A DNA stretch of 64,000 nucleotides. It comes from JBFHIZ01 sp041596215. Its GTDB lineage: Bacteria > Bacillota > Clostridia > Lachnospirales > Lachnospiraceae. Where the stretch lies: positions 62,001-126,000 of the forward strand of contig JBFHIZ010000001.1 in assembly GCA_041596215.1 (NCBI GenBank), given 5' to 3'. Below the pieces are notes generated by a model. It saw only the letters and a list, made by a program, of their open reading frames with translations, made no database searches and had not been told where the DNA came from. Of this stretch, positions 18,682 through 27,406 are shown in pieces (positions within the stretch are counted from its first letter, which is position 1; every line of letters begins with the position of its first letter). A program made the position numbers and the translations under genes.

Positions 18682-19767
18682 TTATTTTTTTGTAATATAC
18701 CCTTTTGCTTTTAAAAGTTCTGCGCAAAGTACACCACCACCAGCAGCGCCTCGCACCGTATTATGAGATAATCCAACAAATTTATAATCATAGACATTAT
18801 CTTCTCGTAAACGACCAATAGAAACTCCCATTCCGTTTTCAAAATCAACATCCATTGTAACTTGAGGTCTATTATCCTCTGTAAGATATTGAATAAAATG
18901 TTTTGGGGCACTTGGTAATTCTAAGTTTTGTGGTTCCCCTCTAAATTTCTCTAATCGTTCAATCAATTCTTCTTTTGTAACTTGTTTTTTGAATTTAATA
19001 AATACAGCTGCTGTATGACCATTTAATACTGGAACTCGAATGCATTGTGATGTAATTACAGGTTTCGTAGCTAATATAATTTCATTTTCACCTACTGAAC
19101 CTAATACACGTAGAGGTTCTAGTTCACTTTTTTCTTCTTCTCCTCCAATATAGGGAATCACATTTCCCATCATTTCTGGCCATTCCTTAAACGTTTTTCC
19201 AGCTCCAGAAATTGCTTGATATGTTGTTACCACAATTTCATATGGTTCAAACTCTTTCCAAGCTGCAATGGCAGGAGTATAACTTTGAATGGAACAATTC
19301 GGCTTTACAGCAATAAATCCACGTTTTGTTCCAAGTCGTTTCTTTTGTGCTTCAATTATTTCAGTATGTTCTGGATTGATTTCCGGAATAATCATTGGAA
19401 CATCTTTCGTCCATCTATGTGCACTATTATTTGAAACTACAGGTGTTTCTGTCTTTGCATAAGCTTCTTCGATCAAACGAATTTCTTCTTTTGTCATATC
19501 TACTGCACTAAACACAAAATCAACCTCTGAAGCAACTTTTTCCACTTCATTTACATTCATTACAAGTATTTTTTTTACCTCTTCAGGCATTGGTGTATTC
19601 ATTTTCCATCGATTACCAACGGCTTCTTCATATGTTTTTCCTGCAGATCTTGGACTTGCTGCAATTGTTGTTACGGAAAACCATGGATGATTTTCTAATA
19701 GACTTATAAATCTTTGTCCAACCATTCCTGTTCCACCTAAAATACCTACCTTTAATTTCTCACTCAT
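18682..19767 (-). CDS. asd: aspartate-semialdehyde dehydrogenase
   Basis: NADPH-dependent reduction of aspartyl phosphate to aspartate semialdehyde, the branch point to lysine/diaminopimelate, threonine and methionine. The 361 residues contain the Rossmann motif GILGGTGMVGQR (8-19), the catalytic cysteine C158 in KPNCSIQSY, the QAISGAGKTF loop and HTAAVFIKFK with the active-site His. The variant belongs to the archaeal/fungal-like ASADH subfamily, also common in Clostridia, rather than the E. coli type. AAAGGAG precedes the ATG; argH ends 24 bases upstream. Confidence 0.96.
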   Translation of the reverse strand: MSEKLKVGILGGTGMVGQRFISLLENHPWFSVTTIAASPRSAGKTYEEAVGNRWKMNTPMPEEVKKILVMNVNEVEKVASEVDFVFSAVDMTKEEIRLIEEAYAKTETPVVSNNSAHRWTKDVPMIIPEINPEHTEIIEAQKKRLGTKRGFIAVKPNCSIQSYTPAIAAWKEFEPYEIVVTTYQAISGAGKTFKEWPEMMGNVIPYIGGEEEKSELEPLRVLGSVGENEIILATKPVITSQCIRVPVLNGHTAAVFIKFKKQVTKEELIERLEKFRGEPQNLELPSAPKHFIQYLTEDNRPQVTMDVDFENGMGVSIGRLREDNVYDYKFVGLSHNTVRGAAGGGVLCAELLKAKGYITKK

Positions 19768-19791
19768 ATTCGTCTCCTTTATTACTTATAA

Positions 19792-21171
19792 TTATTCATT
19801 TTTTATATATTCTTTATATCGAAGCAAAGCTTCTTTCATGCATACCATCGAAGGAGAACCTTTAGTTAATCTTTTTTGCACACATGTTTCTAAAGATATT
19901 TCTTGATAAATATCTTGTTCAAACACATCGGATACCTCTTTATACTTTGATAATGGAAGGGAATCCAATGTCAAGTTATTATCCATGCAAAGCAATACCA
20001 ATTGGCCTACCATCCCATGTGCATCTCGAAATGGGATTCCTTTTTTCACTAAATAATCTGCAACATCTGTAGCATTTGTAAATCCATTTTTTGCACTTCT
20101 TTCCATATTATCGTTATTAAATTTCAAAGAAGAAAGCATTCCTGTAAACAATTTAACACATCCTTTTGCCGTATCAATGGCATCAAAAGTTAACTCCTTA
20201 TCTTCTTGCATATCTTTGTTGTATGCCAAAGGAATTCCTTTCATCGTAGTTAATAAGGAAAATAAAGCTCCATATACACGCCCTGTTTTTCCTCTAACTA
20301 ATTCCGCAATATCTGGATTTTTCTTTTGTGGCATGATGCTACTCCCAGTAGCATAAGAATCGTCAATTTCAACAAATTGATATTCATTTGAGTTCCAAAT
20401 GATAATTTCTTCCGAGAATCGACTTAGATGCATCATTAAAATTGACATTGCCGAAAGAAACTCTAATACATAATCTCGATCCGAAACAGAATCCATACTA
20501 TTCTCTGTTGCTCCATAAAATCCAAGAAATTGAGCGGTAAATTCCCGATCCAATGGATATGTTGTTCCGGCTAACGCTCCTGCTCCTAATGGACAATAAT
20601 TCATTCTTTCAAATATATCATGCAGTCTAGAACGATCTCTTTTAAACATTTCAAAATATGCAGCAAAATGATGTGCAACCGTAATTGGTTGAGCCTTCTG
20701 CAAATGCGTAAATCCAGGCATGTATGTTTGCAGATTTTCTTCCATAATATGAATAATTACAATTTCCAACTCTTTAATCAATGCGTTTAGAGATATTAAT
20801 TCTTTTCGAATATAAAGTCTCATATCTAAAGCAACTTGATCATTTCTACTTCTTCCAGTATGTAATTTTTTGCCAGTTTCTCCAATTCTATCAATTAATG
20901 TAGCCTCTACAAAACTATGTATATCTTCAAATTCCAATGTAATTTGAAGCACTCCTGTTTTCACATCTTTTAAAATCTGCTGTAATGCAGAAATCAAACA
21001 ATCTTTTTCTTCAAGAGTAAGTATCTTCTGTTTTTCAAGCATCGTTACATGCGCAATGCTTCCCTCAATGTCTTCATCTAAAAACTTTTGATCAAAAGTG
21101 ATTGATGCGTTAAAATTATTAACTAATTCATCCGTATTTTTTGTAAATCTTCCACCCCACAACTGCGCCAT
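19792..21171 (-). CDS. argH: argininosuccinate lyase
   Basis: Last step of arginine synthesis: argininosuccinate to arginine and fumarate. The 459-residue protein has the superfamily segments LHTGRSRNDQVALD (103-116), FTHLQKAQPIT (154-164) and the flexible signature loop GSSIMPQKKNP (276-286) bearing the catalytic Ser, plus LWGGRF at the N-terminus. AGGAGGAG lies ahead of the ATG. argG is not adjacent. It appears to lead a run of eight same-strand genes down to ynbB with gaps of 4 to 33 bases and no visible terminator. Confidence 0.97.
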   Translation of the reverse strand: MAQLWGGRFTKNTDELVNNFNASITFDQKFLDEDIEGSIAHVTMLEKQKILTLEEKDCLISALQQILKDVKTGVLQITLEFEDIHSFVEATLIDRIGETGKKLHTGRSRNDQVALDMRLYIRKELISLNALIKELEIVIIHIMEENLQTYMPGFTHLQKAQPITVAHHFAAYFEMFKRDRSRLHDIFERMNYCPLGAGALAGTTYPLDREFTAQFLGFYGATENSMDSVSDRDYVLEFLSAMSILMMHLSRFSEEIIIWNSNEYQFVEIDDSYATGSSIMPQKKNPDIAELVRGKTGRVYGALFSLLTTMKGIPLAYNKDMQEDKELTFDAIDTAKGCVKLFTGMLSSLKFNNDNMERSAKNGFTNATDVADYLVKKGIPFRDAHGMVGQLVLLCMDNNLTLDSLPLSKYKEVSDVFEQDIYQEISLETCVQKRLTKGSPSMVCMKEALLRYKEYIKNE

Positions 21172-21205
21172 TATATACTCCTCCTAATTATTAAATCTGA
21201 ATTAT

Positions 21206-21234
21206 ATATTATCATGAATTCTTATACATTTCAA
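21206..21234 (-). promoter_or_regulatory. candidate sigma-A promoter for argH
   Basis: TTGAAA (21229-21234), a 17-base spacer and TAATAT (21206-21211) on the minus strand, about 35 bases upstream of the argH ATG. The surrounding gap 21172-21302 is AT-rich and shows no other structure. Confidence 0.4.
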
Positions 21235-21302
21235 TGATTTTCAGCAAAATATACCAAATATACCCTTTCAATTTCATTTTAATACTAAATATATGATTAT
21301 AA

Positions 21303-21345
21303 AGAAACAACTGCATTTTGTAGAGAATATCTTTACAAAATACAG
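21303..21345 (-). terminator. rho-independent terminator of the TPR-GGDEF gene
   Basis: Inverted repeat with arms at 21311-21322 and 21334-21345 (about 12 base pairs, one wobble), followed on the minus strand by a T-rich stretch (TTGTTTCTTT). It overlaps the stop codon of the TPR-GGDEF gene and separates it from argH. Confidence 0.7.
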
Positions 21346-22787
21346 TCTATATTTTTAATTTTAAAATCATCTTTTCCATTTGTTTTTACTTCATATAAAA
21401 ATTTGTCAGCTTTTGAAATCATGTCTTCAATCTTATCTTCTTTTTTAGGCAAAAAAGATATATAACCTTGCGAAATAGAAGTTGGAATTTTCTTTAATTC
21501 TTCACGAATACTAGTTGCAATCTCTTCCATACCTGACACATCAATGCCTTTACATAAAACTATAAATTCGTCTCCTCCAAACCGATACACTATACCATTT
21601 TTTTTAAGAGAATCTTTTATTTTATTTGCAACCGTAATAAGAATCTTATCTCCTCCAACATGTCCATAATTATGATTAATTTCACGAAAAGAATCAATAT
21701 CTAAAATTCCCAATATTATTTTTTGATTATTCTCTATTGCATCTAATATATATCGTTTAATTTCTTTATTAAAAGAATATCGATTTTTAGCTTTCGTTAA
21801 ATTATCAATACCTAAAAGTTCTTCTGCTCTTTTTCTGGCTGCATCAATTTTTCGAATTGAAATTTTTGAATCCAACGCAAATCCTTTTTCTATTTTATCT
21901 AAATTATTTTTATTTTCCATTAATTCCACATATGTTACACATGCTTCTTTATATTCATTACTTTTGTTTTGCTTTTTAAATAATTTCATTTGAAGATTTG
22001 TAGCGAATAGTTTAGCTTGAATATCATTTTTACAATACGCCTCTTTTAAATAATGAGTAATTACCTCTTTGCATTCTTTGTAATATTCAGATACCAATAA
22101 AAAATCTACTAACAAAGGATATTCAAACCAAAGATAATCATCAAAAAAATTCTGTTTAAGCAAACTCATTACTTTTTCAATAGTACATTCCATTTTTTTA
22201 TAATCTTTATAAAACCATGCCAAAAGCCCTTCGCGTATAATTAAAGCATTTGAATAAATATATTTTTTCTTTTTGTTCTCAAGATTACTTAAATAAAATT
22301 TGATATCCTTATAGTATTTTTTCACTAATTTCATTTGTTTTTTTTGCAAATATATATCAAAAAAATTAAAGCTTAATTCAATACCCAATTCGTTTATTTT
22401 CTTATAATTTTTTTTATCTAATTTAGAAAAATAAGAATTTGCAATGGTATAATATATAATTGCTTTATCAAATTGTTGTATAACCTCATAACGAAAGCCT
22501 ATATTATTATAAAACATAACTAATAAATCGCAAAAATTATTTTGCTCTGCAATTTCTAATCCTTCTAAGTACTTTTCTAGTGAAGCAGTTTCATTTCCGT
22601 TTCGTCCCAGTATTTTTCCTTTTAAATCCAACGTTTTACAAATTTTATATTTTTCATCAAAATATGAATATAATTCCATGGCACTGTCTGCAAATTGAAC
22701 TGCTTTTTGATATTCATTTTTTTCATAAGCTAATCGACCAGTAGCATAATATTCATCCGCTATCCGAATTGCTGCAATTTTATCCAT
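21333..22787 (-). CDS. TPR-repeat diguanylate cyclase (GGDEF)
   Basis: 484 residues. The N-terminal two thirds (about 1-290) are helical, with tetratricopeptide-like repeats recognisable near residues 10-130 (KAVQFADSAMELYSYF, SLEKYLEGLEIAEQ, KAIIYYTIANSYF); they may bind a partner protein. The C-terminal GGDEF domain (about 315-480) has DNLTKAKNRYSF, LGILDIDSFREINHNYGHVGGD and an intact YRFGGDEFIVL signature, so cyclic di-GMP synthesis is predicted. No RxxD inhibitory site is seen before the signature, and there is no transmembrane segment or signal peptide. AAAGGAG precedes the ATG. Only 28 bases separate the start from the tRNA-Thr terminator and no promoter is evident there. Confidence 0.9.
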   Translation of the reverse strand: MDKIAAIRIADEYYATGRLAYEKNEYQKAVQFADSAMELYSYFDEKYKICKTLDLKGKILGRNGNETASLEKYLEGLEIAEQNNFCDLLVMFYNNIGFRYEVIQQFDKAIIYYTIANSYFSKLDKKNYKKINELGIELSFNFFDIYLQKKQMKLVKKYYKDIKFYLSNLENKKKKYIYSNALIIREGLLAWFYKDYKKMECTIEKVMSLLKQNFFDDYLWFEYPLLVDFLLVSEYYKECKEVITHYLKEAYCKNDIQAKLFATNLQMKLFKKQNKSNEYKEACVTYVELMENKNNLDKIEKGFALDSKISIRKIDAARKRAEELLGIDNLTKAKNRYSFNKEIKRYILDAIENNQKIILGILDIDSFREINHNYGHVGGDKILITVANKIKDSLKKNGIVYRFGGDEFIVLCKGIDVSGMEEIATSIREELKKIPTSISQGYISFLPKKEDKIEDMISKADKFLYEVKTNGKDDFKIKNIDCIL

Positions 22788-22815
22788 ATTTATCTCCTTT
22801 CAAAAATCATTGATA

Positions 22816-22844
22816 ACAAAAAGAAAGTACCCTTAGGTACTTTC
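22816..22844 (-). terminator. rho-independent terminator after tRNA-Thr
   Basis: A perfect 9-base-pair stem (arms 22823-22831 and 22836-22844, GAAAGTACC/GGTACTTTC) with a 4-base loop, followed on the minus strand by TTTTTGTT. It lies 6 bases after the tRNA 3' end. Confidence 0.85.
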
Positions 22845-22850
22845 ACAAAA

Positions 22851-22923
22851 AGCTGAAAATCGGATTTGAACCGACGACCCCTTCATTACGAGTGAAGTGC
22901 TCTACCAACTGAGCTATTTCAGC
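22851..22923 (-). tRNA. tRNA-Thr (anticodon CGU)
   Basis: The minus strand folds as a standard cloverleaf of 73 bases: acceptor GCTGAAA/TTTCAGC, D-arm with AGCTCAGTTGGTAGAGC, anticodon stem CTTCA/TGAAG with loop CTCGTAA giving anticodon CGT (reads ACG), and T-arm with GGTTCAAATCC. CCA is not encoded. It has its own promoter and terminator. This isoacceptor reads the rarer G-ending threonine codon in an AT-rich genome. Confidence 0.96.
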
Positions 22924-22947
22924 ATGTGGCTAAAGCCACTGAAAAAT

Positions 22948-22976
22948 ATTATATAAAATTATTTTTCATTTTGCAA
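22948..22976 (-). promoter_or_regulatory. sigma-A promoter of tRNA-Thr
   Basis: TTGCAA (22971-22976), exactly 17 bases, then a perfect TATAAT (22948-22953) on the minus strand. Initiation would fall near 22941, about 17 bases before the mature tRNA. A small GTGGC-TTTA-GCCAC inverted repeat (22926-22939) fills that leader. Confidence 0.8.
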
Positions 22977-23004
22977 GAGTGTTCTTGAATATTCTTAAAA
23001 AATA

Positions 23005-23895
23005 TTATTCATTTTTATTTTTTACATGTAAATCGAGCTGTGGATATGGAATACTAATGTTATTTTCATCAAATACATTTTTCGCTTCTTCCGTTAGTTT
23101 CCATAATACTTTAAAATAGTTTTCCGGTTTTGTCCAAAAACGAGTTGTTAATTCTACTGCGCTTTCTCCTAATTCGGATACAAAAACAATTCTTTCATCA
23201 TCAAGTATTAATGACTCTTGGTTAATTAAATTCATAAGTAATAATTTTGCTTGTTTCATATCCGCATCATAAGATATACCAACTTTTATATCAATTCTTC
23301 GCTTCTCTGCTGCAGAATAATTAACAATACTATTATTGGCAAGTGTACCATTTGGTAAAACAACAATCTTTCCATCTATCGTTGTCAAAGTCGTATAAAA
23401 TACTTGTATTTTTAATACCGTTCCTTCATTGCCATTTGTATTTTCCTTAATATAATCACCAATTGCAAATGGTTTTAAAAGCAAAATCAAAATACCACCA
23501 GCAAGATTAGACAAACTACCTTGAAGAGCCAAACCAATTGCGATACCTGCTGATCCTAAAATCGCAACTACACTCGTTGCATCCATACCAAACGATCTTG
23601 CAATGATAATTACCAAAACAATAAGTAATAAAACATGAATTAAAGAATCTAAAAATTGCGTAGCTCCTTTATCCGCATTTACTCTAATCATAAATTTCTT
23701 AAAAATTTTCCTTACTAATTTAATTAATTGTAAACCAACAATTAATACAATTGCTGCTAGTAAAATACGCAATCCAAAACTAATGGCTTTCGACGGTAAT
23801 TGATTGATTAATACCTTTATTGAATTTAAATCAAACCATTCAAGTTCGATTTCACTAGTTAACGTTGTCATTAATATCATAACAAAAATGTTCAT
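23005..23895 (-). CDS. mscS: small-conductance mechanosensitive channel, MscS family
   Basis: Membrane channel that opens on hypo-osmotic stress. The 296-residue protein has about three transmembrane helices in the first 130 residues (including LRILLAAIVLIVGLQLI and VLLLIVLVIIIAR), then the pore helix segment AILGSAGIAIGLALQGSLSNLAGGILILLLKPFAIGD with the typical Gly/Ala pattern, the beta domain (VLKIQVFYTTLTTIDGKIVVLPNGTLANNSIVNYS) and the C-terminal alpha/beta domain. The ATG at 23895 was chosen for the GGAGG 5 bases ahead; an ATG at 23907 lacks one. It is the last gene of a likely operon with the GlgB-like, DUF1015 and EAL genes. Confidence 0.94.
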   Translation of the reverse strand: MNIFVMILMTTLTSEIELEWFDLNSIKVLINQLPSKAISFGLRILLAAIVLIVGLQLIKLVRKIFKKFMIRVNADKGATQFLDSLIHVLLLIVLVIIIARSFGMDATSVVAILGSAGIAIGLALQGSLSNLAGGILILLLKPFAIGDYIKENTNGNEGTVLKIQVFYTTLTTIDGKIVVLPNGTLANNSIVNYSAAEKRRIDIKVGISYDADMKQAKLLLMNLINQESLILDDERIVFVSELGESAVELTTRFWTKPENYFKVLWKLTEEAKNVFDENNISIPYPQLDLHVKNKNE

Positions 23896-23920
23896 CTCTT
23901 CCTCCATATCAAGTTCTTTA

Positions 23921-26131
23921 TTATTTATTTTTCAATTTATCCATTTCAACTTTATAAACTGATACCGATAGTGGTTCTAAATGTACCTTTATCGAGTACT
24001 GCATACCGTCAGCATCTTTCGTTTGTGCATTTTTTTTACGTGCTGTTTTTTCTAATTCTCCACCATATTTTATTAAGGAAGAATTAAATACTTCTTTATA
24101 TTTTCCATAAAAAGGAACACCTACATCTTTTTTTATAACTTCTTTATTTTCAAAATTACAAATAATAAATAGTATTTCTTTTGTTTCTTTTCCTTTTCTA
24201 ACAAACGAATAAATACAATCCTTTTGGCAAATCGAATTAACCCATTGAAATCCTTTTGTTTGATAATCATATTGAAATAAAGCAGGTTCTTTTTGATAAA
24301 AATTATGTATTTCTTCCATAAATGTATAAAACTGCATGATTTCCTCGTTAAATTCCTGCATATATGCATTTTTATTTACATTCCAGGATTGCAAAGTAAT
24401 TGGATTATGATCTAAAAACATCATTTTTTTACCCGGATGAAAAAACATATAACTATACATAGCTCTCATATTTGCATATTTTTCTTTTGGGTTTCCATAC
24501 ATTCTTTCAAATAAAGAAGCTTTTGCATTTACCATTTCATGATGTGTAAAGCCAATCATATATCGTTCAGAATAAGCATAAACCATACTAACCATAAATT
24601 CATTATATACATTGGAACGAAACATTGGATCTTTTGCAAAATATCCCAACATATCATATGTCCAGGCTACATTCCATTTGAAATCAAAGCCTAAGCCGCC
24701 ATCCTTAATTGCAGCAGTAACCATAGGCCATTTTGTGGAATCTTCAGCGATGGTAAACACACCTTTGTTTCTTTTTTTCACAATACAATTTAGATCTTTT
24801 AAAAATTTAATTGCATCTAAATTTTCATTTCCGTCATATATATTCGGAATCCATTCCCCCTCTTTCTTCCCGTAGTCTAAGTAAAGCATTTCACCTACTC
24901 CATGCAAACACAATCCATCTGCATGAAATTTTTCAATCCAGTATAATGCATTTGCTATCAAAAAATTGGTTACTTCATTTCTTCCTAAATTAAACTTTTT
25001 CGTGTTATTTTTATAATTTTCACCTTGCAAATCATTTTGATGTTCATATAATCCCGTACCATCGAAACCAATTAGTCCATGATTCTCTTTTGAAAATTCT
25101 CCTGGTATCCAATCAAAAATTACACCAATATTTTCACTATGACATAAATCAACAAAATATTTCAAACCTTCTGGTTTTCCAAATCTACTCGTTGGCGCAT
25201 AGAAATTTGTCGTTTTATATCCAAAGCATTCCTCTTCAAAGTATTCCATAATTGGCATTATTTCAATATGTGTATAATGCATTTTTTTAACATATTCTAT
25301 TATTGGGGATGCCATTTCATGATAGGTATAATATCCTGATTCTTTTTTAAAAAAGGCAAAATTCAATTCTAATATATTCATACATTTATTATCATAATTT
25401 ATTGTTTTTCTAGATTGTAACCAATTTTTATCCGTCCATAAGTAATTATTGTTTATAGAAGAAACAATGGATGCAAAAAAAGGTGCTGTTTGCATTTCAA
25501 ACGCATATGGATCTGCTTTTAAATAAGTAAGCGAGTTATTTAGTTTAATCTCAAATTTATAAACATCTCCCATTTTAACATCAGGAATAAACAATTCAAA
25601 TACTCCTGATTGATATAGTCTACGCATTGGATTTCTTCTGCCATCCCAATGATTAAAGTCCCCCACAACGCTAACACGCAAGGCATTTGGGGCCCATGCA
25701 GAAAACAAAACACCAGGTGTATTATGAATCACTTTTTCATGTGCACCTAAAGTTTGATATATTTCGTAATCCATTCCTCTTTCAATTCCTTCTATGGTAC
25801 CCGCATCAATTATAGGTTGAAATTGATATGGATCTTTCATTTTTTTTATTGTACCATCTTCATTTTCAATAAGATAAATGTATTCCATAACAGACCGTTC
25901 TGGAACCATTATTGCAAAATAACCTTCTTTTTCTACTTTAAGCATTTCTACTTGCTTTCGTTCTTCATTATAAGAAACAAATACGCGAAGAGCCTGCGGC
26001 TGAAAAGTTTGAAATAAAGTTCCACCCATACATGTTGATTTCCCCAAAACAAGATGTGGATTATCATCTTCAGAATATATAATAGCTTCAATTTTTGGCC
26101 AATTCATATGTGAATACAACTTTTTTTCCAT
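23921..26131 (-). CDS. GlgB-like GH13 protein with replaced catalytic residues (predicted pseudoenzyme)
   Basis: The 736-residue protein matches 1,4-alpha-glucan branching enzymes from end to end: N-terminal module (about 10-105), CBM48 with VLFSAWAPNALRVSVVGDFNHWDGRRNPMR (141-170), the GH13 barrel with GYKTTNFYAPTSRFG (304-318) and a C-terminal beta domain. The active site is altered. RVDAV of branching enzymes reads CLHGV (Cys408, His410), which removes the nucleophile Asp and its Arg. HDE reads HHE (His531 for Asp). The first conserved His is Glu345. Only the acid/base Glu463 in IAEDS remains. The frame is open throughout, so this is not simple decay. Branching activity is not expected; alpha-glucan binding or a regulatory role is an inference. 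DUF1015 lies 15 bases upstream and MscS 25 bases downstream. Confidence 0.88.
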   Translation of the reverse strand: MEKKLYSHMNWPKIEAIIYSEDDNPHLVLGKSTCMGGTLFQTFQPQALRVFVSYNEERKQVEMLKVEKEGYFAIMVPERSVMEYIYLIENEDGTIKKMKDPYQFQPIIDAGTIEGIERGMDYEIYQTLGAHEKVIHNTPGVLFSAWAPNALRVSVVGDFNHWDGRRNPMRRLYQSGVFELFIPDVKMGDVYKFEIKLNNSLTYLKADPYAFEMQTAPFFASIVSSINNNYLWTDKNWLQSRKTINYDNKCMNILELNFAFFKKESGYYTYHEMASPIIEYVKKMHYTHIEIMPIMEYFEEECFGYKTTNFYAPTSRFGKPEGLKYFVDLCHSENIGVIFDWIPGEFSKENHGLIGFDGTGLYEHQNDLQGENYKNNTKKFNLGRNEVTNFLIANALYWIEKFHADGLCLHGVGEMLYLDYGKKEGEWIPNIYDGNENLDAIKFLKDLNCIVKKRNKGVFTIAEDSTKWPMVTAAIKDGGLGFDFKWNVAWTYDMLGYFAKDPMFRSNVYNEFMVSMVYAYSERYMIGFTHHEMVNAKASLFERMYGNPKEKYANMRAMYSYMFFHPGKKMMFLDHNPITLQSWNVNKNAYMQEFNEEIMQFYTFMEEIHNFYQKEPALFQYDYQTKGFQWVNSICQKDCIYSFVRKGKETKEILFIICNFENKEVIKKDVGVPFYGKYKEVFNSSLIKYGGELEKTARKKNAQTKDADGMQYSIKVHLEPLSVSVYKVEMDKLKNK

Positions 26132-26146
26132 ATTATACCTTCCTTA

Positions 26147-27388
26147 CTATTCTTTTATACTATGAATAAATAAACCGCTTCTTAATTTTGGTTCAAACCA
26201 AGTAGATTTTGGTGGCATAAGTTCATCTGCATCAGCAACTGAAAAGAGTTCTTCAATCGAAGTGGGGTACATCGCAAATGCAACTTTTGCATCAAAACTT
26301 ACCCTTCGCTCAAGCTCTTTAAGACCTCGAATTCCTCCAATAAAATCAATTCTTGTATCCGTTTTAGGGTCACTAATTCCTAAAATTGGTTGTAAAATAA
26401 ACTTCTGCAAAACAGAAACATCCAAATTCTCAACTGGGTCTTTAACAAACAGTTCCTCTTTCAAACGTATTCGATACCACATATCTGCTAAAAACATACC
26501 CATCTCCCCTTTTTTCTCTGGGTGAATTTGTCCCTTAGATTTTTCAAGAATATAAAATGATTTTTGTATTCCTTGTAAGAAGTCCTCAACAGAATACCCA
26601 TTTAAATCCTTAACAATACGATTATAGTCATAGATCTTTAATTCCTCATCAGGAAAAAAAACAGATAAAAAATAATTAAACTCTTCCTTGCCTGTATATT
26701 GAACATTTTTTTCACGATACATTTTTCCGACTTTTGTTGCAGATGCACACCTATGATGTCCATCTGCAATATAAATTTGATTCATTTTTTCAAATTCATT
26801 TGTAATTTTATGCATATCATCATCATTCGAAATTACCCAAACACGATGTCTAATATGATCATCCGATACAAAATCATATAATACTTCTTGCATTTTAACT
26901 TTATCTATTATTTCTGAAACCATCCTATTTTTTCGATATGTTAAAAAAATCGGTCCTGTCTGTGCTTCCAAAGTTGCAACATGTTTAATTCGATCTTTTT
27001 CTTTTTCTTCACGAGTTTTTTCGTGTTTTTTAATTACACAATTAAAATAATCATCAATAGACGCACATGCCACTAATCCGGTCTGTTTTCTTTCACCCAT
27101 TGTCAACTCATAAATATAGTAAACCGATTTCTTTTCTTGAACAAATTCTCCATTTAAAATCATATTTTGAAATATTTCTTTTGCTTTGTTATATACACAT
27201 TCCTCATAGGTGCCTACAGAATTCTCAAATTGTGTTTCTGCTCGATCAATTTTCAAAAAAGAATATGGATTTTCAAGAGTTATTATTTTGGCTTCTTCTC
27301 TTGAAAACACATCATATGGTAAGGCTGCAATTTTTTCTTCTAATCCTTTCTTCGGACGATATGCTTGAAATGGTTTAATTTTTGCCAT
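26147..27388 (-). CDS. DUF1015 family protein with DGHHR motif
   Basis: 413 residues, a full-length DUF1015 protein. Typical segments are PFQAYRP, LPYDVFSREEA (23-33), NPYSFLKIDR (40-49), KHEKTREEKEKDR (121-133), the motif IADGHHRCASA (207-217) and DTRIDFIGG near the C-terminus. No signal peptide or membrane segment is seen. The family function is not established. Proteins of this family often lie near serA and serC, as here, with a phosphodiesterase gene and a terminator between. The DGHHR motif resembles one in ParB/Srx-fold serine kinases (from memory), which makes a phosphotransfer role in serine metabolism a possible but unproven idea. AAGGAG precedes the ATG. Confidence 0.9.
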   Translation of the reverse strand: MAKIKPFQAYRPKKGLEEKIAALPYDVFSREEAKIITLENPYSFLKIDRAETQFENSVGTYEECVYNKAKEIFQNMILNGEFVQEKKSVYYIYELTMGERKQTGLVACASIDDYFNCVIKKHEKTREEKEKDRIKHVATLEAQTGPIFLTYRKNRMVSEIIDKVKMQEVLYDFVSDDHIRHRVWVISNDDDMHKITNEFEKMNQIYIADGHHRCASATKVGKMYREKNVQYTGKEEFNYFLSVFFPDEELKIYDYNRIVKDLNGYSVEDFLQGIQKSFYILEKSKGQIHPEKKGEMGMFLADMWYRIRLKEELFVKDPVENLDVSVLQKFILQPILGISDPKTDTRIDFIGGIRGLKELERRVSFDAKVAFAMYPTSIEELFSVADADELMPPKSTWFEPKLRSGLFIHSIKE

Positions 27389-27406
27389 GTATACTTCTCC
27401 TTATCG

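Noticed and set aside
23921..26131. GlgB-like gene as a decaying pseudogene
   Set aside because: The frame is open over 736 codons with good ribosome site and domain conservation; only active-site residues are changed.
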